From the NCBI GenBank assembly GCA_015956445.1, contig WIUZ02000008.1:1674001-1738000 (forward strand): a DNA stretch of 64,000 nucleotides, given 5' to 3'. A program made the translations under genes and the position numbers. This stretch comes from Thelephora terrestris. Lineage: Eukaryota > Basidiomycota > Agaricomycetes > Thelephorales > Thelephoraceae. This document shows positions 13,261 through 25,817 of the stretch, piece by piece; the first letter of the stretch is position 1; the number at the start of each line of letters is the position of its first letter. The notes under the pieces are model-generated. The model did not search any database. It was given only the letters and a program-made list of their open reading frames with translations, and had not been told where the DNA came from.

Positions 13261-13580
13261 TTTCGTGGTGGGGAAATAAGAATCAGCTCACCGCAGGTCG
13301 TTGGTCGGCTCATCGCTTCTCACGTCGCGGTGGTGGTGAAAGTAATGATAGTCATCGCCGGTAAAATATCTAAGTATCCATGAGTAAAGACGAAGAAAAT
13401 ACATTTACACCATCCTAGGAATAAGATCGTGAAATACCCTCCGCGACATAGTGCTACAGTCCGGTACAAAGGAATCAAAGGGACATGGGAATTCCAGTCT
13501 CCCAGATATAGGGTGTGGATAGGATGTAAGACAAAAGCGCATACGTGCAAATAGGGCAGAAGGAAGAGTAGCACATCAGA
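13261..13580. other. short convergent intergenic region
   Basis: About 320 bases between the 3' ends of the F-box gene and the first P450. No feature seen apart from sequence expected to hold both polyadenylation regions. Confidence 0.5.
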
Positions 13581-15919
13581 TCACCCGTGGAGGAGCAAGT
13601 TCGCTTGCTCAACGATAGATCTCGCCTTTTCGGAACGATATTTCAACTGGTACTTGAACGGCACGACATGCCTAACGAAAGGTCGGTCAGTGACACTCGC
13701 CTATGAGGATGTCATGCACCGTCGACCTACCTGATGAACGACTTGGTGTATTCGACGGGAGGAGTGATCGGTTCCCCAGCCTCGTCCACCGCCTTCGTGA
13801 GGTCCATGGTGGCGATAATGTTCGAGACGAGCAAAAACATGCTCGACTCGGCAAACGCCCTGCCAGGGCACACCCTGCGACCAAACCCAAACACGGTGTC
13901 GACCTGACGAGCGGCATCAGAGTCCATTTTCCCCCAGAACCTCTCGGGCATGAATCGTTCCGGCTCTGGGTATAGTTCTTCGTTCCTCGTAATGGCCCTG
14001 TAATTGCACAAGCGCACACGAATCAGACAGTCGGTATTAGGTGATGTGAAGAGAGTGTGGAACACTAAGGGTCAAATGACGAACCATGCGTTAAACATTA
14101 CCGTCGCGCCCTCCGGCATGAAGTAACCCCGGTAAGTGTCGTCCTCCGTCAATTGATGTGGCACACCTGTCGCCAAAAACCGCAATTTAAACCACACCAA
14201 ACGTCAGCATGGGGCTTCCAATTCCGAGGCCCGCGTCGGAGACAAATGATGCGAAGCTTACCGAGCGGAACAGAACATCCCCATCTATAATCCAAAGCGT
14301 CAAGGAATGTGAACGGCGGTCGTGTGCATGAGCACCAGGGCCACACGACGAACGGTTTGCTTTGAACACTAACCGAAGAACCTCCTTCATAACGCACTCG
14401 AAGTAGGGAAGTGAGTCCCGGTCGTCAAAGTCGACCAATCGTTCTTTTCCGGTCTTTTGGTCGATCTCCTCTTGCGCCTTAGCGAATACTTCTGGGTGGA
14501 GGAGGAGAGCAAACATGAAGGCCTTCAGAGCAGCACAGGTCTATCGAGATGTAAGTCGAATTGGCCTCAACGAAGGAGTCGATGCCCTACAGTATCCGAC
14601 GCGGCTAAACCGTGGGTCAGCCAATGGAAGATGCCATAATATAAGTGGGCTTACCAGCGTACAGAACGCCAGTAATGTGGAGTATATCCGTCGTATCTAA
14701 TGTCTCTGAGGCACGGTATGGTTCATTCTGCGTTCTCATTGTCTCCAATAAGTCAACAGTGATACATGACGGTGCTGTGCCCTCCGCCTGTACGGCATGT
14801 CAGCGCCACATCACGCCGACCACGGAAAGGAAACTCACCACTCGAGCCTTCGCCCATTGGTACGGTTCGTCGAAGAACCTTTCCACGAGAGACCTGGTAT
14901 GTAGAGCATGTCTCTTGAATCCGGAGAAAGGAGCCCATGTCGGCCAATGTTTCACTGCACGGAAAGTTCACAACGCAATTCCAACAAAGATGTCGCGCAA
15001 CGTACGTGCTGGGACGAGATCGCAGAGGAGTGAACCTATCGGGCCGGCAGACACCGAAGCTGTCGTGCACTCATCCGCGAGGGTAACGAGTGGATCGTCG
15101 CAATCCTTTACAGTATAGCCATATGTGATACTTAATATGATTCCGGCAGCTGTCAAACCGCCCGTTAGGAGGGTCTGGATGGGAGTGACGACAAAACGCA
15201 CTAAATCTACGAGGCATGCTACCAGTCAGGAACGTCAAGTGAATCGAAAGAGACGAAGGCCGACCGTTTCAGATGTTTCATGAGGTCATCAGGTGAATTT
15301 CCGAGATCGGCGAGAGTTGCATAGGCCTCCTTTCGTTGAACGTGCGCGTACTGTGAGACTTGCTTGGCACTGAACTGGTCTTGAATTATGCGGCGATGTT
15401 TCCTAAATCTAGGCCCGACCCCCTGGTGCGATAGAACCTCTCCCCATCCCATCCTAATAAATTATTCATTCAAGAAAGGGGAGTTAACGCCAGTACTTGG
15501 ATAACAGAAAGATACGACGTACAGCTCACCCAGCATGACCATACGTGGTCTGCTCGAGTATATACCGCTACGTTTCTCGAGCAAGTCCTTTGCGGCTTGA
15601 TATGAATTGAGTACAATAATGGGCTTTCCCACCACGGTCACATAATTAACGTCACCTTGTGACAAAAGACATCAGCAAACGCATGCAGGAGGGTAAGACA
15701 TAAGAGATGAGACACACCGTATTTCTTGCCCCAAGCCGCAAAGACTCGTTCAAGCTCATCAGATCCCATGGCCCTCGCATTCCCAATAATCGGGTCAGGC
15801 GCAGGACCAGGAGGGTAGGGAAGCGACGGCGAGTCTTTCCATCGAGAAACTGCAAGGATGCCAGTGAGGGCAAAGGCGAGGGTGATCCCGACTGTTTGCG
15901 AGTCCAGGAGGGAGGACAT
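13581..15919 (-). CDS. cytochrome P450 monooxygenase, copy 1
   Basis: Membrane-anchored heme monooxygenase of the microsomal type. The ATG is at 15919; a TTG six bases upstream is in frame but was not chosen. An N-terminal anchor is followed by the Pro-rich hinge LPYPPGPAPDP. Later come [36 protein letters not shown] and the I-helix AAASDTTCAALKAF, whose SDTT is formed by joining two exons near 14590 and 14540. The K-helix ExxR is in MKEVLR (about 14380) and the heme loop is [10 protein letters not shown] with its Cys near 13869. The final exon RHVVPFKYQL...KARSIVEQ ends at 13581. About 12 introns are present, and all key residues are there. The substrate is unknown. It resembles proteins often labelled O-methylsterigmatocystin oxidoreductase, but that label says little about function. 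It is a tandem neighbour of copy 2. Confidence 0.9.
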
Positions 15920-16833
15920 GGGCAATGGAGGGGCGATGGAGAGCCGAGCGAAAGTAGAACGGCCTTTATCTTCAAATCTGGAGCCTCAGGGTCTGTGGGG
16001 AAGATTCAAGCAACGTGCTGATGACACAAACTTATCGGGCCCGCCTCCGATCCAGAAGCCAGGGGGTCATGCGATGATGTGTGGCTCGGTAGTAGCCCAA
16101 CCGCGACTGGTTGAACCCGAAACCAGAAAAAGCCAGCCAGAAGTTTTACGAGAAAATGAGACACGTCGCAAAAGAATGTCATACAGCAAGCCCGCTCCCG
16201 ACCGAGGGTGCTCTATCGGCTTTGTCCCGGTGCCTCGCGATACAGTAAAATACCCAGGACAGCAACAGATTGTTTCCATAAGGGGCGATAACGTCACTCT
16301 CGATCATACACTTTGCCCGCCCGTGTTTGCTCTTGTTTGGTCGTTCTTTTCTGATCCGCAGATCGCTCGTCTGTGATCTCGACTCCGACCGAGATCATCC
16401 TCAGGCGACGTGATGACTCGGGATGGCTGGAAAGCTTGCTTTGCGCGGACGAAAGGCGGCACTTAATCATGAAGAACGCATCTTCCGATGCCCTGAGGTA
16501 CCTGAGGTTCAAATTTAGTAACCGGCCTGGAAGTTCCCGCTGGTGACGAGAGGATGAGGGGTTTCGGCATCTCATCGGATGTTCCGACCTCCTCCAAACG
16601 GAATTTTCGCGGCGTTCAGTCACCGGCTGTGAACGAATACGGGCGGCGAAGGCAGACTCAGTCACGTTCGGAGGAATAGAACTTTAGAAGCCGTGGATAG
16701 GGGATCCGAGAGCGAAGAAATTTCATAAGGCTAATTGAAATAGCTTGGTAGACACATGCGGGAAAGCAACGGACTGCGCAACGGCAGAGGAGATCAGAGG
16801 CAGATCCAAGCTTGCGAACTATTCCGACAAGAT
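15920..16833. other. intergenic region between tandem P450s
   Basis: About 0.9 kb upstream of P450 copy 1 and downstream of copy 2. No coding exon or repeat recognised; expected to hold the copy 1 promoter. Confidence 0.5.
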
Positions 16834-19199
16834 TCAACTGTGGAGTAGTTTGGTGTGTTCCACGGTAGCACGGGCCTTCTCGGATCGATAGCTTATCTTG
16901 CATGGAAATGGTTTGGCATGTCTGGTAAAACGACAACACGATCAAAGATGTGGAACCACCGAGATGCCCGAAGCAAAACAAGGATACCCATACCTGACAT
17001 AAGACCCAATATACTCGCCATTTGGTGTCATTGGCTGCCCCATCTCGTCCGTGGTCTTTTCGATGTTCATCGTGGCGACGATGTTCGCCATCAACAACCA
17101 CACGTTCGCCTCAGCGAACACTTTCCCCGGACAAACTCGCCTACCGAACCCGAAGATGGAATCAACCTGGTGAGCGGCCTCGGAGTCCATCTTCCCCCTG
17201 AACCGCTCTGGATTAAACTTCTCCGGCTCTGGGTAGAGCTCCTCATTCCGGGTGATCGCCCTGGGTGTCTGTTGTTCAGCTCCGGGTGAATAAAAAAGTT
17301 CTCGACGACCATACCATGCATTGACAAGAACCGTGGTATCCTTTGGCAGGAAGTATCCCCGATATTCGTCGTCCGTTGTTAGCTGATGCGGAACGCCTGG
17401 CAGCATCTTTAGTACATTCAACGAGAGTCAGGAATATCCACTCACCCAAGGGCACAGGGCAACCCCACCTCGGCCTAATCTCAGCGGCAGTCGCGAGCAG
17501 GATCTGATAGGTTGACTCACCTAAGCACCTCCTTCAAGACGTAATCAAAATAAGGAAGTGAGTCCCGGTCATCAAATTCCACCAGCCTATCGTTGCCGAC
17601 AACTTGATCTATCTCCTTTTGCGCCTTTTCAAGCACCTCTGGGTGGAGCACCATGCACAGCATGAAACTCATCAGAAAGGAGTCCGTCTACGTTTCTGCA
17701 TTAGAATCTCCCGAACTGGGAGTGTCAAGGTCGGAAATACCGTATCTGTACCGGCTAATCGGTTCGGTCAGCATCATTGTTTCCGTCGTGGTTACGGTGA
17801 CCCTACCAGCGTACAATACACCGGTGATATGACGAATGTCCTGTTCATCAATTGTCTTGGACGGGTCATATCCGCCAGACTGCGTTCTCAGAGTTTCTAC
17901 AAGGTCGACGGCAATGCAACGCGTCGCGGTGCCATCATCCTAAGATTTAAAAAAACATCAGACGGTTAATCTAATTTATTGTGAGAAGGAGAAAACGCAC
18001 GATCTGGGCCTTGGTCCACTGATAGGGCGCATCAAACATCTTTAATACCAGTTCCCTCGTGAACAAGGCGTGTCGTTTAAAATGGGCAAACGGGAACCAC
18101 GCTGGCATGTACTTCACTAAACTCAGGGGAAGACGTTAGGTGAATTCACGTCTCGTGGTCTCCGTGACATCCTCGGCGGACCTGAAATGCCAACTCACAC
18201 ATTGGAAACATGTCGCACAGCATCGCGCCAGGGCCTCCAGCTTTGACGGTGTTACGTGTAGCCTCGTCGGCGATTGTGACAAAAGGGTCCTCGCAATTGC
18301 GCACATTGTACCCGTACGCGATGTTGAGAATCAGACCGGCGGCTGGTACAATCGTTTTCATAGGCCCATAGACCTTAGCCCGATTGAGTAGCCCGAGGAA
18401 CAACAAAATCGCTTACCAAACCTGCGGACGCAGAAGGCATCAAATCATGAGAACTTATTGACCATGTCTCAGCGAACCATAGGGGGAGAGAGCCGTACCG
18501 TTTCATGTGTTTCTCGAACTTTTGGGGAGCATTGCCGATGTCGATGAGGGTAGTGTAGACCTCCTTCCGTTGCAGGCCGACGTAGCTCATGAGGGAATTG
18601 GCGCTGAATTGGTCCTGCACTATGCGACGATGTTTGCGGAAACGGGGACCACCACGTTGATGCACCAGGACGTCACCGTATCCCATTCTGTTCAAGGAAC
18701 CAACGCGATATGGTGATAGGGGTTTGTAAGTATCGGGAGGATAAATCGGGTAAACTCACAGCTCCGAGAGGAGGACAAAGCGGGGCCGACTGGAGTAGAT
18801 GCCACCCCTCTTCTCCAACAAGTCTTTGCAGGCTGTGTACGAGTTCAAGACAACCAACGATTGTCCGAGGACTTGGAGGTAGATGACGTCGCCTATCAAC
18901 ATGTCAGGCCGTGGATTACGCCCTATGTAGATCGGGGCCCTGATTTCGACCGGAAATCGGTTAGACATACCGTAACGTTTTCCCCATTTTGTGAACTTTA
19001 GTTCGATGTGTTCCCCAGTCATTTGACGGGCATTGCCAAGGATGGGATCCCTCGGGGGACCTGGTGGGTAATTGGGAGGTTTCTTCGCCGCCTTCGATAA
19101 GACGATGACTAGCACGACGGCAGAGAACAACCCCCAACAGATTTGGGACGGTTCGAGGGCCGCCAGGGAGTAGGTCAACAGGAGCGGGTGTTCGGACAT
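16834..19199 (-). CDS. cytochrome P450 monooxygenase, copy 2
   Basis: Second P450 of the same kind, head-to-tail with copy 1. The ATG at 19199 opens [20 protein letters not shown] with a transmembrane anchor, then [19 protein letters not shown]. Conserved blocks follow in the same order as copy 1: [36 protein letters not shown], the long exon with [40 protein letters not shown], the K-helix LKEVLR (about 17520) and the heme loop [13 protein letters not shown] (about 17140). The C-terminal exon [17 protein letters not shown] ends at 16834. Exon borders match copy 1 at several places, so the pair arose by tandem duplication. Sequence divergence is large, which argues for an old event and possibly different substrates. 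Confidence 0.9.
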
Positions 19200-19782
19200 G
19201 GCGAGAGAGGGTGGGGGCGCGCAAGGTCCCTAGTACGCATCCTTTTATCCACCTCTCTCGCCGTGTTCTCGGCCGCCAGCCCTGCAACGGGTAGGCGAGC
19301 TCATACAGTCTAGTAAATCTATAACAGGCGAGAAGATCGTGAGCGTTTGATAGGTCACAACGACAAGTCACAACAATGCGGTACTCAGCTTCGATTCAAA
19401 GTGTCTGCGGTCGGAATGAAACCTTATAATAAAAACCTTTTGGAGTTCACGTGGATATATCACCCAGGAGCTTTGTAGCTCAAGTCCCCGGTCAAATGTA
19501 CGGGCGGGATGATCATGGGGTGACCGTGAGACCATTCAGGACGTATTTCCGATCAAGCACCCGAATAGAAATCGACAAGAGCGTCAACAGACGAGTATGG
19601 GAGTGGTATTTCAATGAATCGTCGGAGATTTAACACCGCAGATGGGTTATGTACAAGTGGTGTCGGGCCAAAAGGAGAAACCTGGAACGAAACAATTGGC
19701 AAGAAACGCTGAGTACGTACGTACGAGTACGAAAGGTTCGTTGTGATCGTCAATGGTGTGGAATCGAGGCCTGGTCCGTTTT
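19200..19782. other. intergenic region upstream of P450 copy 2
   Basis: About 580 bases. It should hold the promoter of P450 copy 2 and the 3' end of the coiled-coil gene. No other feature seen. Confidence 0.5.
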
Positions 19783-20550
19783 TCAGTTAAGTAACGTCCC
19801 GATTTGCCCGATTGCGAACTTGCTCCCAGCGGATCCCACGGTTCTCCTCCAGCCAACAGTACCACGGTTTTCAGAGTCCTGGGAAGGGCGCTTCTGGGGC
19901 TTTGCGGTCCGCTTGGGCTTGGCAGAAGGCGAGTCGGCATCGTTGAAGAGGGGAGTAGTGCTGTCGAAAGAGCGAGGGGATGAAGAGAGAGGGCTCGTAC
20001 GATTGTGGTTATTGATGTTGACGAGGATAGAAGCGATCCTGTTCTTCCAGTTGGGTGAAAACTTCGATTTCGAGGTTCGTCTATTAGGCGTTTGTTGCGG
20101 GGGTGAAACTGTGGTGGCTTGATCAATGGCATCGGCTATCGAGGGCGGGGCTGAGGCTGAGGGTGCCGAAACGGGAACTCTCAGAACACCGTTGGGATTG
20201 TAGACAAGGTCGAATTCTAGCACAGATGATTCTCCAGAGGAATACGACCCTGTTGATTTGGACGGATCGTAAAACCTCTCTCGGCCGGCTTCGGATGGGA
20301 TACCAAGGGCGTCTCTCGTTTCCTGAAGCATCGTCTCCATCTTGAGCGTAGCCCCTCGTTCGTATTCGACAAATGCCTGTAGGACATGTAGAACTTTTTC
20401 GAGCTCTTCCTTGTCCTTTCGGGCGGTCTCGAGTCGCTTGAGCTCGTCGTTCCACTTGTCCTCGATTTCCTTGATCTGCGCTCGGAGGGTTTCCAAAGAT
20501 TCATAAACGACTTCGTCCTGGGAAGAGTGAACAGAGGATTCGGATTCCAT
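19783..20550 (-). CDS. 255-aa coiled-coil protein of unknown function
   Basis: Single uninterrupted frame of 255 codons from the ATG at 20550. Residues about 15-75 are rich in Glu/Lys/Leu heptads (LRAQIKEIEDKWNDELKRLE and DKEELEKVLHVLQAFVEYE) and should form a coiled coil. The remainder is Ser/Pro-rich and basic, with a short SPNWKNRIASILVNINNHN stretch, and looks disordered. There is no signal peptide or catalytic motif. It diverges from the gene at 20723 across only about 170 bases, so the two may share a promoter. The lack of introns is unusual here. I do not recognise the family. Confidence 0.68.
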   Translation of the reverse strand: MESESSVHSSQDEVVYESLETLRAQIKEIEDKWNDELKRLETARKDKEELEKVLHVLQAFVEYERGATLKMETMLQETRDALGIPSEAGRERFYDPSKSTGSYSSGESSVLEFDLVYNPNGVLRVPVSAPSASAPPSIADAIDQATTVSPPQQTPNRRTSKSKFSPNWKNRIASILVNINNHNRTSPLSSSPRSFDSTTPLFNDADSPSAKPKRTAKPQKRPSQDSENRGTVGWRRTVGSAGSKFAIGQIGTLLN

Positions 20551-20722
20551 GTTAAACGAAAGGTGGGTAGCTGGTTGGTCGAGGATGTTCGGTCTAGTTG
20601 TAGAAGAGCAAGGTTGAAAAGTCCAGGGGCCAATTCAACCATCCTTTATTTCTACCATCTCTCTCAGCTTTCGACATCTCAACCTATCCACTCGTTTTGC
20701 ATACCCAGCTTTCGTTTACCGT

Positions 20723-21267
20723 ATGGCCTCATCATCCGCTTTGCCGACAGTCCACCAACTTTTGGACCGCGTCTCGCAATTGCTCCAGCGCAACTCTCAG
20801 ACTGAGGCAGAAACCGGAACCATGGCTCTCCAATGTCTCGACCTGAAGTGCAAGATAGAGCAAACCAAGGCCAGCGTCGTCGAGGAGCGGATGAAGCAGC
20901 TGGTCTGCGCAGACAAGATTGCATATTTAAAGCACATAGCGGCTCCCAGAGATTCAGTTGGTAAGGATCACATTCGCAACAGAGTTCATTCGAGACACTG
21001 AAATCTAGACCGCAGCCTACAGCATGATTGCGACTCCAGGCACCCTCGTCCCCCGACCTCGCTCGAAATGCGTCAGTACCGCCCAGCTCCTCGTAAATGT
21101 CTGGTATTTGACCAAAAGACACGCAGATGTCCACTACCGCGACCCCTAAGGGCGTTTCCCCGATTTCTTTGCGCACCAAGAGAAACGGGATGTTCTTTGA
21201 CCAAGAGACATCGGAAGACGTTGCGAAGAGAGCGACCGGTGGAGACTGGTTTGGAGAACAGCCATAG
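20723..21267 (+). CDS. 144-aa hypothetical protein with N-terminal coiled coil
   Basis: Three exons are proposed: 20723-20960, 21016-21071 and 21127-21267. Introns are 55 nt each with GTAAGG and GTCAGT donors and CAG acceptors, and frame is kept. Residues 8-75 look helical (TVHQLLDRVSQLLQRNSQT and KCKIEQTKASVVEERMKQLV). The C-terminal part contains TPGTLVPRPRSKC, ISLRTKRNGMFFDQETSEDV and ends GGDWFGEQP. It might mediate protein-protein contact, but no known domain is recognised. It ends 149 bases before the adaptor gene on the same strand. A long minus-strand frame overlaps it; see the rejected list. Confidence 0.55.
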
Positions 21268-21416
21268 ACAATGTGTAGCTTCCCCGTAGTGTCGTCGTAG
21301 TTGGCAACATCTGGCAACAAGCAACTCCGTTTGATCGAAGTCCGCTTCTGCTTCCTCTGATCAACCTCGACCGCCGCCGCCGGTTGCAACGGCAAAGACA
21401 CTCCCCAACCTGGATT

Positions 21417-24048
21417 ATGAGCGGATTCACTGGTCGACAAGCTCCACGTAAAGGAGAAAACTATGAGCTCAGTGTCGATCTCAACAGCGAATACCGTGAC
21501 AAACGCAAAGATGCTATTAAACGTGTAATCGCGTCCATGACAGTGGGGAAAGGTCCGTCTCGACAAAATTCTCGCTTTTTATGCTGAGCGAAACTGACGC
21601 ATGGTAGACGTTAGTGGTCTCTTCCCCGACGTACTCAAGAACATGCAAACGGAAGATCTCGAGCAGAAAAAGCTTGTCTACCTGTACCTAATGAACTACG
21701 CCAAAACTCAACCTGAGCTTGTTATCCTCGCCGTGAATACTTTCGTAAAAGATGCTGAAGACCCGAATCCCCTTGTGCGGGCGCTGGCGATTCGGACCAT
21801 GGGATGTCTGCGTGCCGAAAAGATCATCGATTACCTTTGCGATCCGCTCCAGAAGTGTTTGAGGGATGACGATCCGTACGTCCGGAAAACCGCAGCGCTG
21901 TGCGTGGCCAAACTATATGACCTAAAGCCGGAGTTGGTGATGGACAATGGGTTCTTGGAGCAACTGAAGGATATGGTATCCGACCCAAATCCGATGGTGA
22001 GCCGGTAGATTGTCGTTCTCCGTGCTCGCCGCTCATGACCCTCATCGCAGGTTGTCGCGAATACAATCGCTGCGCTTTCAGATATCCATTTCGCGTCCGT
22101 TGCCGCGGGAACGGATGAAGCCCTCTTCACCATCGACTCCTCAACCCTTCAAAAACTCCTCATAGCTCTGAACGAATGTTCCGAATGGGGAAGGGTTGCC
22201 ATCCTCAACGCGTTGGCTCGATATGAGGCCGTTGATGAACGAGAAAGCGAGCATATATGCGAGCGTGTCGTTCCTCAATTCCAGCATGCGAATGGAAGCG
22301 TGGTCCTAGCCGCCATTAAGGAAAGCCCTTACCGTGCCCGTGGTGTCGCTTAGACTTACGAGCCAGTTTAGGCCATTATGATCCACATGCGCGGAGTTTC
22401 AGGTGAACAGTTCCGGAGAACACTGGTTCGAAAGATGGCCCCGCCGCTCGTTACCCTGTTGTCCTCCCCTCCTGAGGTCCAATGGGTAGCGTTGAGGAAC
22501 ATCAACTTACTGCTGCAAAAGGAACCCGGTGTGCTTTCGAACGAAATGAGGGTATTCTTTTGCAAGTATAATGATCCGTTGTACGTGAAAGTGGAGAAAC
22601 TCGATATTATGGTACGGCTTGCGAACGAGCACAACATCGATCCTCTGCTAAGCGAACTAAAAGAGTAAGCTAATCCCTTGCTCGGGGTACGCCATAGCTT
22701 ATTTCTTGCAGGTACGCATCAGAGGTCGATGTTGACTTCGTGAGGAAGAGTGTAAAAGCCATTGGTCAAGCCGCCATAAAGATAGAAGAGGGGGCCGAAC
22801 GATGCGTGAACGTCTTGTTGGATCTCATCGCTACCAGGGTCAGCTACGTCGTCCAGGAGGCCGTGGTTGTGATGAAGGTACTCGATGATGACCATAGTGC
22901 TTGCCAAAGACCTACTCATCATCGTGTTAGGATATCTTCAGGAAATACCCATCGCAGTACGAGGGCATTATTCCAACGCTGTGTGCCAATCTCGATGAAC
23001 TCGACGAACCGGAAGCCAAGGCCTCTTTGATTTGGATTATTGGGGAGTACGCGAACAAGATCGATAACGCCGACGAGTTATTGGGAATTTTCGTGGATAC
23101 TTTCATGGAGGAGTCTTATCCCGTTCGTAACCGTTGTCTCTCGTTGCTTCCATGGTGTTGACCTGCTATAACTTCCAGGTGCAACTCCAAACGCTCACCT
23201 CGGTGGTTAAATTGTTCCTGCGAAAGCCCGAAACATCACAGGGCTTGGTACAAAAGGTGCTCAACACGGCGACCAAGGACTGTGATTCCCCGGACGTTCG
23301 GGATCGAGCGTATATCTACTGGAGGTTATTGTCAACCGACCCGGGGGCCGCCAAGGTATGAGTTCCTGTCGGAGATGCTGGTTCTCCTTCTAAAGAACCC
23401 ATAGGCTGTGATTTTGGCTCACCGGCCGCCAATATCCATTCCGAGAACGAACGTTTCCCCGGCACTTTTGGAAGAGCTCGTCAGCGAGATGTCGACTTTG
23501 GCCAGTGTATACCATAAACCGGCTGGCACCTTCATCGGACAGGGGCGTATCGGTGCTGACTCGATGCAAAAGAGGGAAGAGTACGTGTTCAAATCCTCAC
23601 AACTCTCCGCTTGTGTAGGGTCTGACACCCGTTCTTTAGCGCATCAGACGATCAGTTCTCCGCCCAGAAGGCATTTCAAACCGTCGCAGCAGGCCAACAA
23701 GCCGAGAACCTTCTCGACTTCGACGACGTTCCTTCAGATCAACCATCCGGACTGGCCGCCACACAGATCTCCACCAGGATACCAGCAGCTGCAAACCTTA
23801 TTGCAGGAACCTCATCGAATCCGCTCGACGATCTTGTCTCCATCTTTGGTAACCTTGGCGCCGAACAACCGATACCAAACCCAGCGTCCCCACCGAATAT
23901 TTTCGGTTCGCCGCCTGCTATGCAACCTCAACAGCAGCAGAACGCGTTCTCTGGGCTGGGGCTGGGTGGTGCGGCTTCTCCTCCTCAAATTACTTCACCC
24001 CCACCACAACAGGCGCAAAAGGAGGAAGATTTGTTGGGCCTATTTTAG
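21417..24048 (+). CDS. APL2: clathrin adaptor beta subunit, AP-1 type
   Basis: Large beta subunit of a heterotetrameric clathrin adaptor, sorting cargo at the trans-Golgi/endosome (AP-1) or plasma membrane (AP-2). The ATG at 21417 starts [19 protein letters not shown]. The adaptin armadillo trunk follows: [80 protein letters not shown] (about 21770), [11 protein letters not shown] (about 23040) and [13 protein letters not shown] (about 23310). A Pro/Gln-rich hinge ends in EEDLLGLF, a clathrin-box-like tail, and the stop is at 24046-24048. There is no appendage (ear) domain, as in yeast Apl2. Fungal beta subunits of AP-1 and AP-2 are hard to separate by eye; AP-1 is my preference. One intron (22321-22371) appears to start with GA instead of GT (see findings). 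Confidence 0.9.
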
Positions 24049-24207
24049 AGCTATTTGTTCCCTGTTTGGACTTCATAATGTTTTGTTTGAATCCAGGAGT
24101 GTATAATGCGGGTCACGACAGACACCGGACGATTTCCCGAGATCGGCCTCCGGGTGGACTGGCGCTGGGGGCACGAGGAGAGAAGTGATCAACCTTGCGT
24201 GCATTTT

Positions 24208-24398
24208 TCATGTCGTCTGCTTTTCTAACCAGAGCGACATCTCTTTCCGAGTTCCGCTGAATTGCAATGATACTCACGATGGATTTCTGACCCCAGCACC
24301 CTTGTGATTCCGGCACGCTTTTCCGCGTCTTCGGCCTCCACGTAAGATTCGGCGGTTTTGCCTGAAGCAAATGCGAGGCACCGTGTATCACTCGCCAT
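24208..24398 (-). CDS. candidate 45-aa protein
   Basis: Weak candidate. The ATG at 24398 opens a clean exon beginning MASDTRCLAFASGKTAESYV and continuing through GITRVLGSEIH to a GTGAGT donor near 24278. An acceptor ending TTAG gives a short second exon with stop at 24208; an earlier acceptor is also possible. The exon has coding-like composition and a good splice donor, but no family is recognised. It lies tail-to-tail with the adaptor gene, within its 3' flank. Confidence 0.3.
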
Positions 24399-25817
24399 TG
24401 TTGAAATTTTCAGATATGTAAGCTAGAATATTCTCCTGCCCCGTTACGTTTTCCTCGTCAGACGCCTTTGGTGCGATCCGTGACATATGGCCTCCTTAAA
24501 GCCCAACCCTCTTGGGAACGATGTAGTATCTTGTGGAGATGATCTTTAGTTTTTGTGGGCGACCTGCAGCCAGGGCAACGGGCGATCGTAAAGGCGCTTA
24601 GCTAAAAGATAATCAGATTGTCCACAAGAACATGCTTTGGTGGGCCTGACACAAGCGTAATACAAATCACAATCAAGCGCCTCGCTAACTGCATCATACC
24701 GTTCACGTTGACCCGATTTCAGTTCCAGGGAAAGATTTCCACAAAGGTAAACATTGGACGCTTGTGCAGCCGATGAGCCTTTGAGGTCTTATCGGGTACA
24801 TGTTATCATAGAGACATGGTTGGGGGACTCTGTGTTGTTGGGGCGGTGATATTTACGTGGCTTTATCAGCTTGGCGATCTAGCTTTTTTGATAAAAAATG
24901 AGGGTTTGAGCCGAATTGACGTGAGCGAGGCACACTTCATCTTGTGCATAAGCCTTGATATCGGGGACAATATTTAAAATTGTCGCAAGGTGGGCCTTCT
25001 TTCCATATTTTCGCAGCTATCGAATCACTGTCGACAGTGACTGACCAGTCGCGAGAACAATTGATGAAATGACCAGTACCGAACTTGTGGATTTGCATCA
25101 GACCATAAAACGGGACACTGGGGGAGCCCAGCATGAGTGAGTTCTACTCCTGAGGAAGTAACCCTTACATAAAATCCGCCTTACGCGAAGAATGACCCTT
25201 CTAACCCTGGGCATCTTTGATAATCACAGAGTGTCCGGACCAAGCTGGCGCTCTCGTCCATATGACACTGTGGCTTGGACCTTGATTTGTAGGACTAGAC
25301 AGGAAAAGGTACAGCACTTGATACGGATATGATTTTCATCCAAGGTTGCCGCCGTCCTTCTGGACACTGTGTGGGCGTTCACAATCAATACCTCGATCCC
25401 GGAGCTCGTAACGCACCCGTTAAGTAGGTTCTGGCTAGTGTCTTTTCACGCCCAGTCTTGCCTGCTTTGCCCTAGCGGTGAGGTTTCAATCGCAGCCACA
25501 TTGTGTCAGCTTCGAGAGGTCCGTGACTCGAGACGAAGCTGAGGCCCCATACGGCAGGATACGTCTCGTGAGCATAGAAGTACCCCAAGCGCCAAACCCG
25601 GCCCAGTTATTTAACCCCAACTCTACGTCAGACGACGAAAGCAGTATTCGCTCGCACTGAAGCCAGTCCCGAGGACCGGGCAAACGAGGCCTAACTCTTA
25701 CACGTCGTTAACGGAGAGTCTCGTGAGTAGGTGTCAATGGTGGATGACGTTTAAGAACGGGAGTTCGGGCCGCGAGCCTGAAGTCCACCACCGATCACGC
25801 TCTCTCCCCCCGCCACC
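24399..25817. other. intergenic region, nothing recognised
   Basis: About 1.4 kb of AT-richer sequence with no coherent frame. The right end should hold the eIF2D promoter. Confidence 0.45.

Noticed and set aside
20679-21566. 295-codon open frame on the minus strand
   Set aside because: Its first third is the exact antisense of the conserved adaptor N-terminus and its last third is antisense to the 20723 gene. The spliced plus-strand model explains the region better, although a separate minus-strand gene in the middle cannot be fully excluded.
25478-25660. 60-codon plus-strand frame before eIF2D
   Set aside because: It ends well before the eIF2D start and shows no continuation; the Kozak-like ATG at 25818 gives the conserved MFKKPL start.
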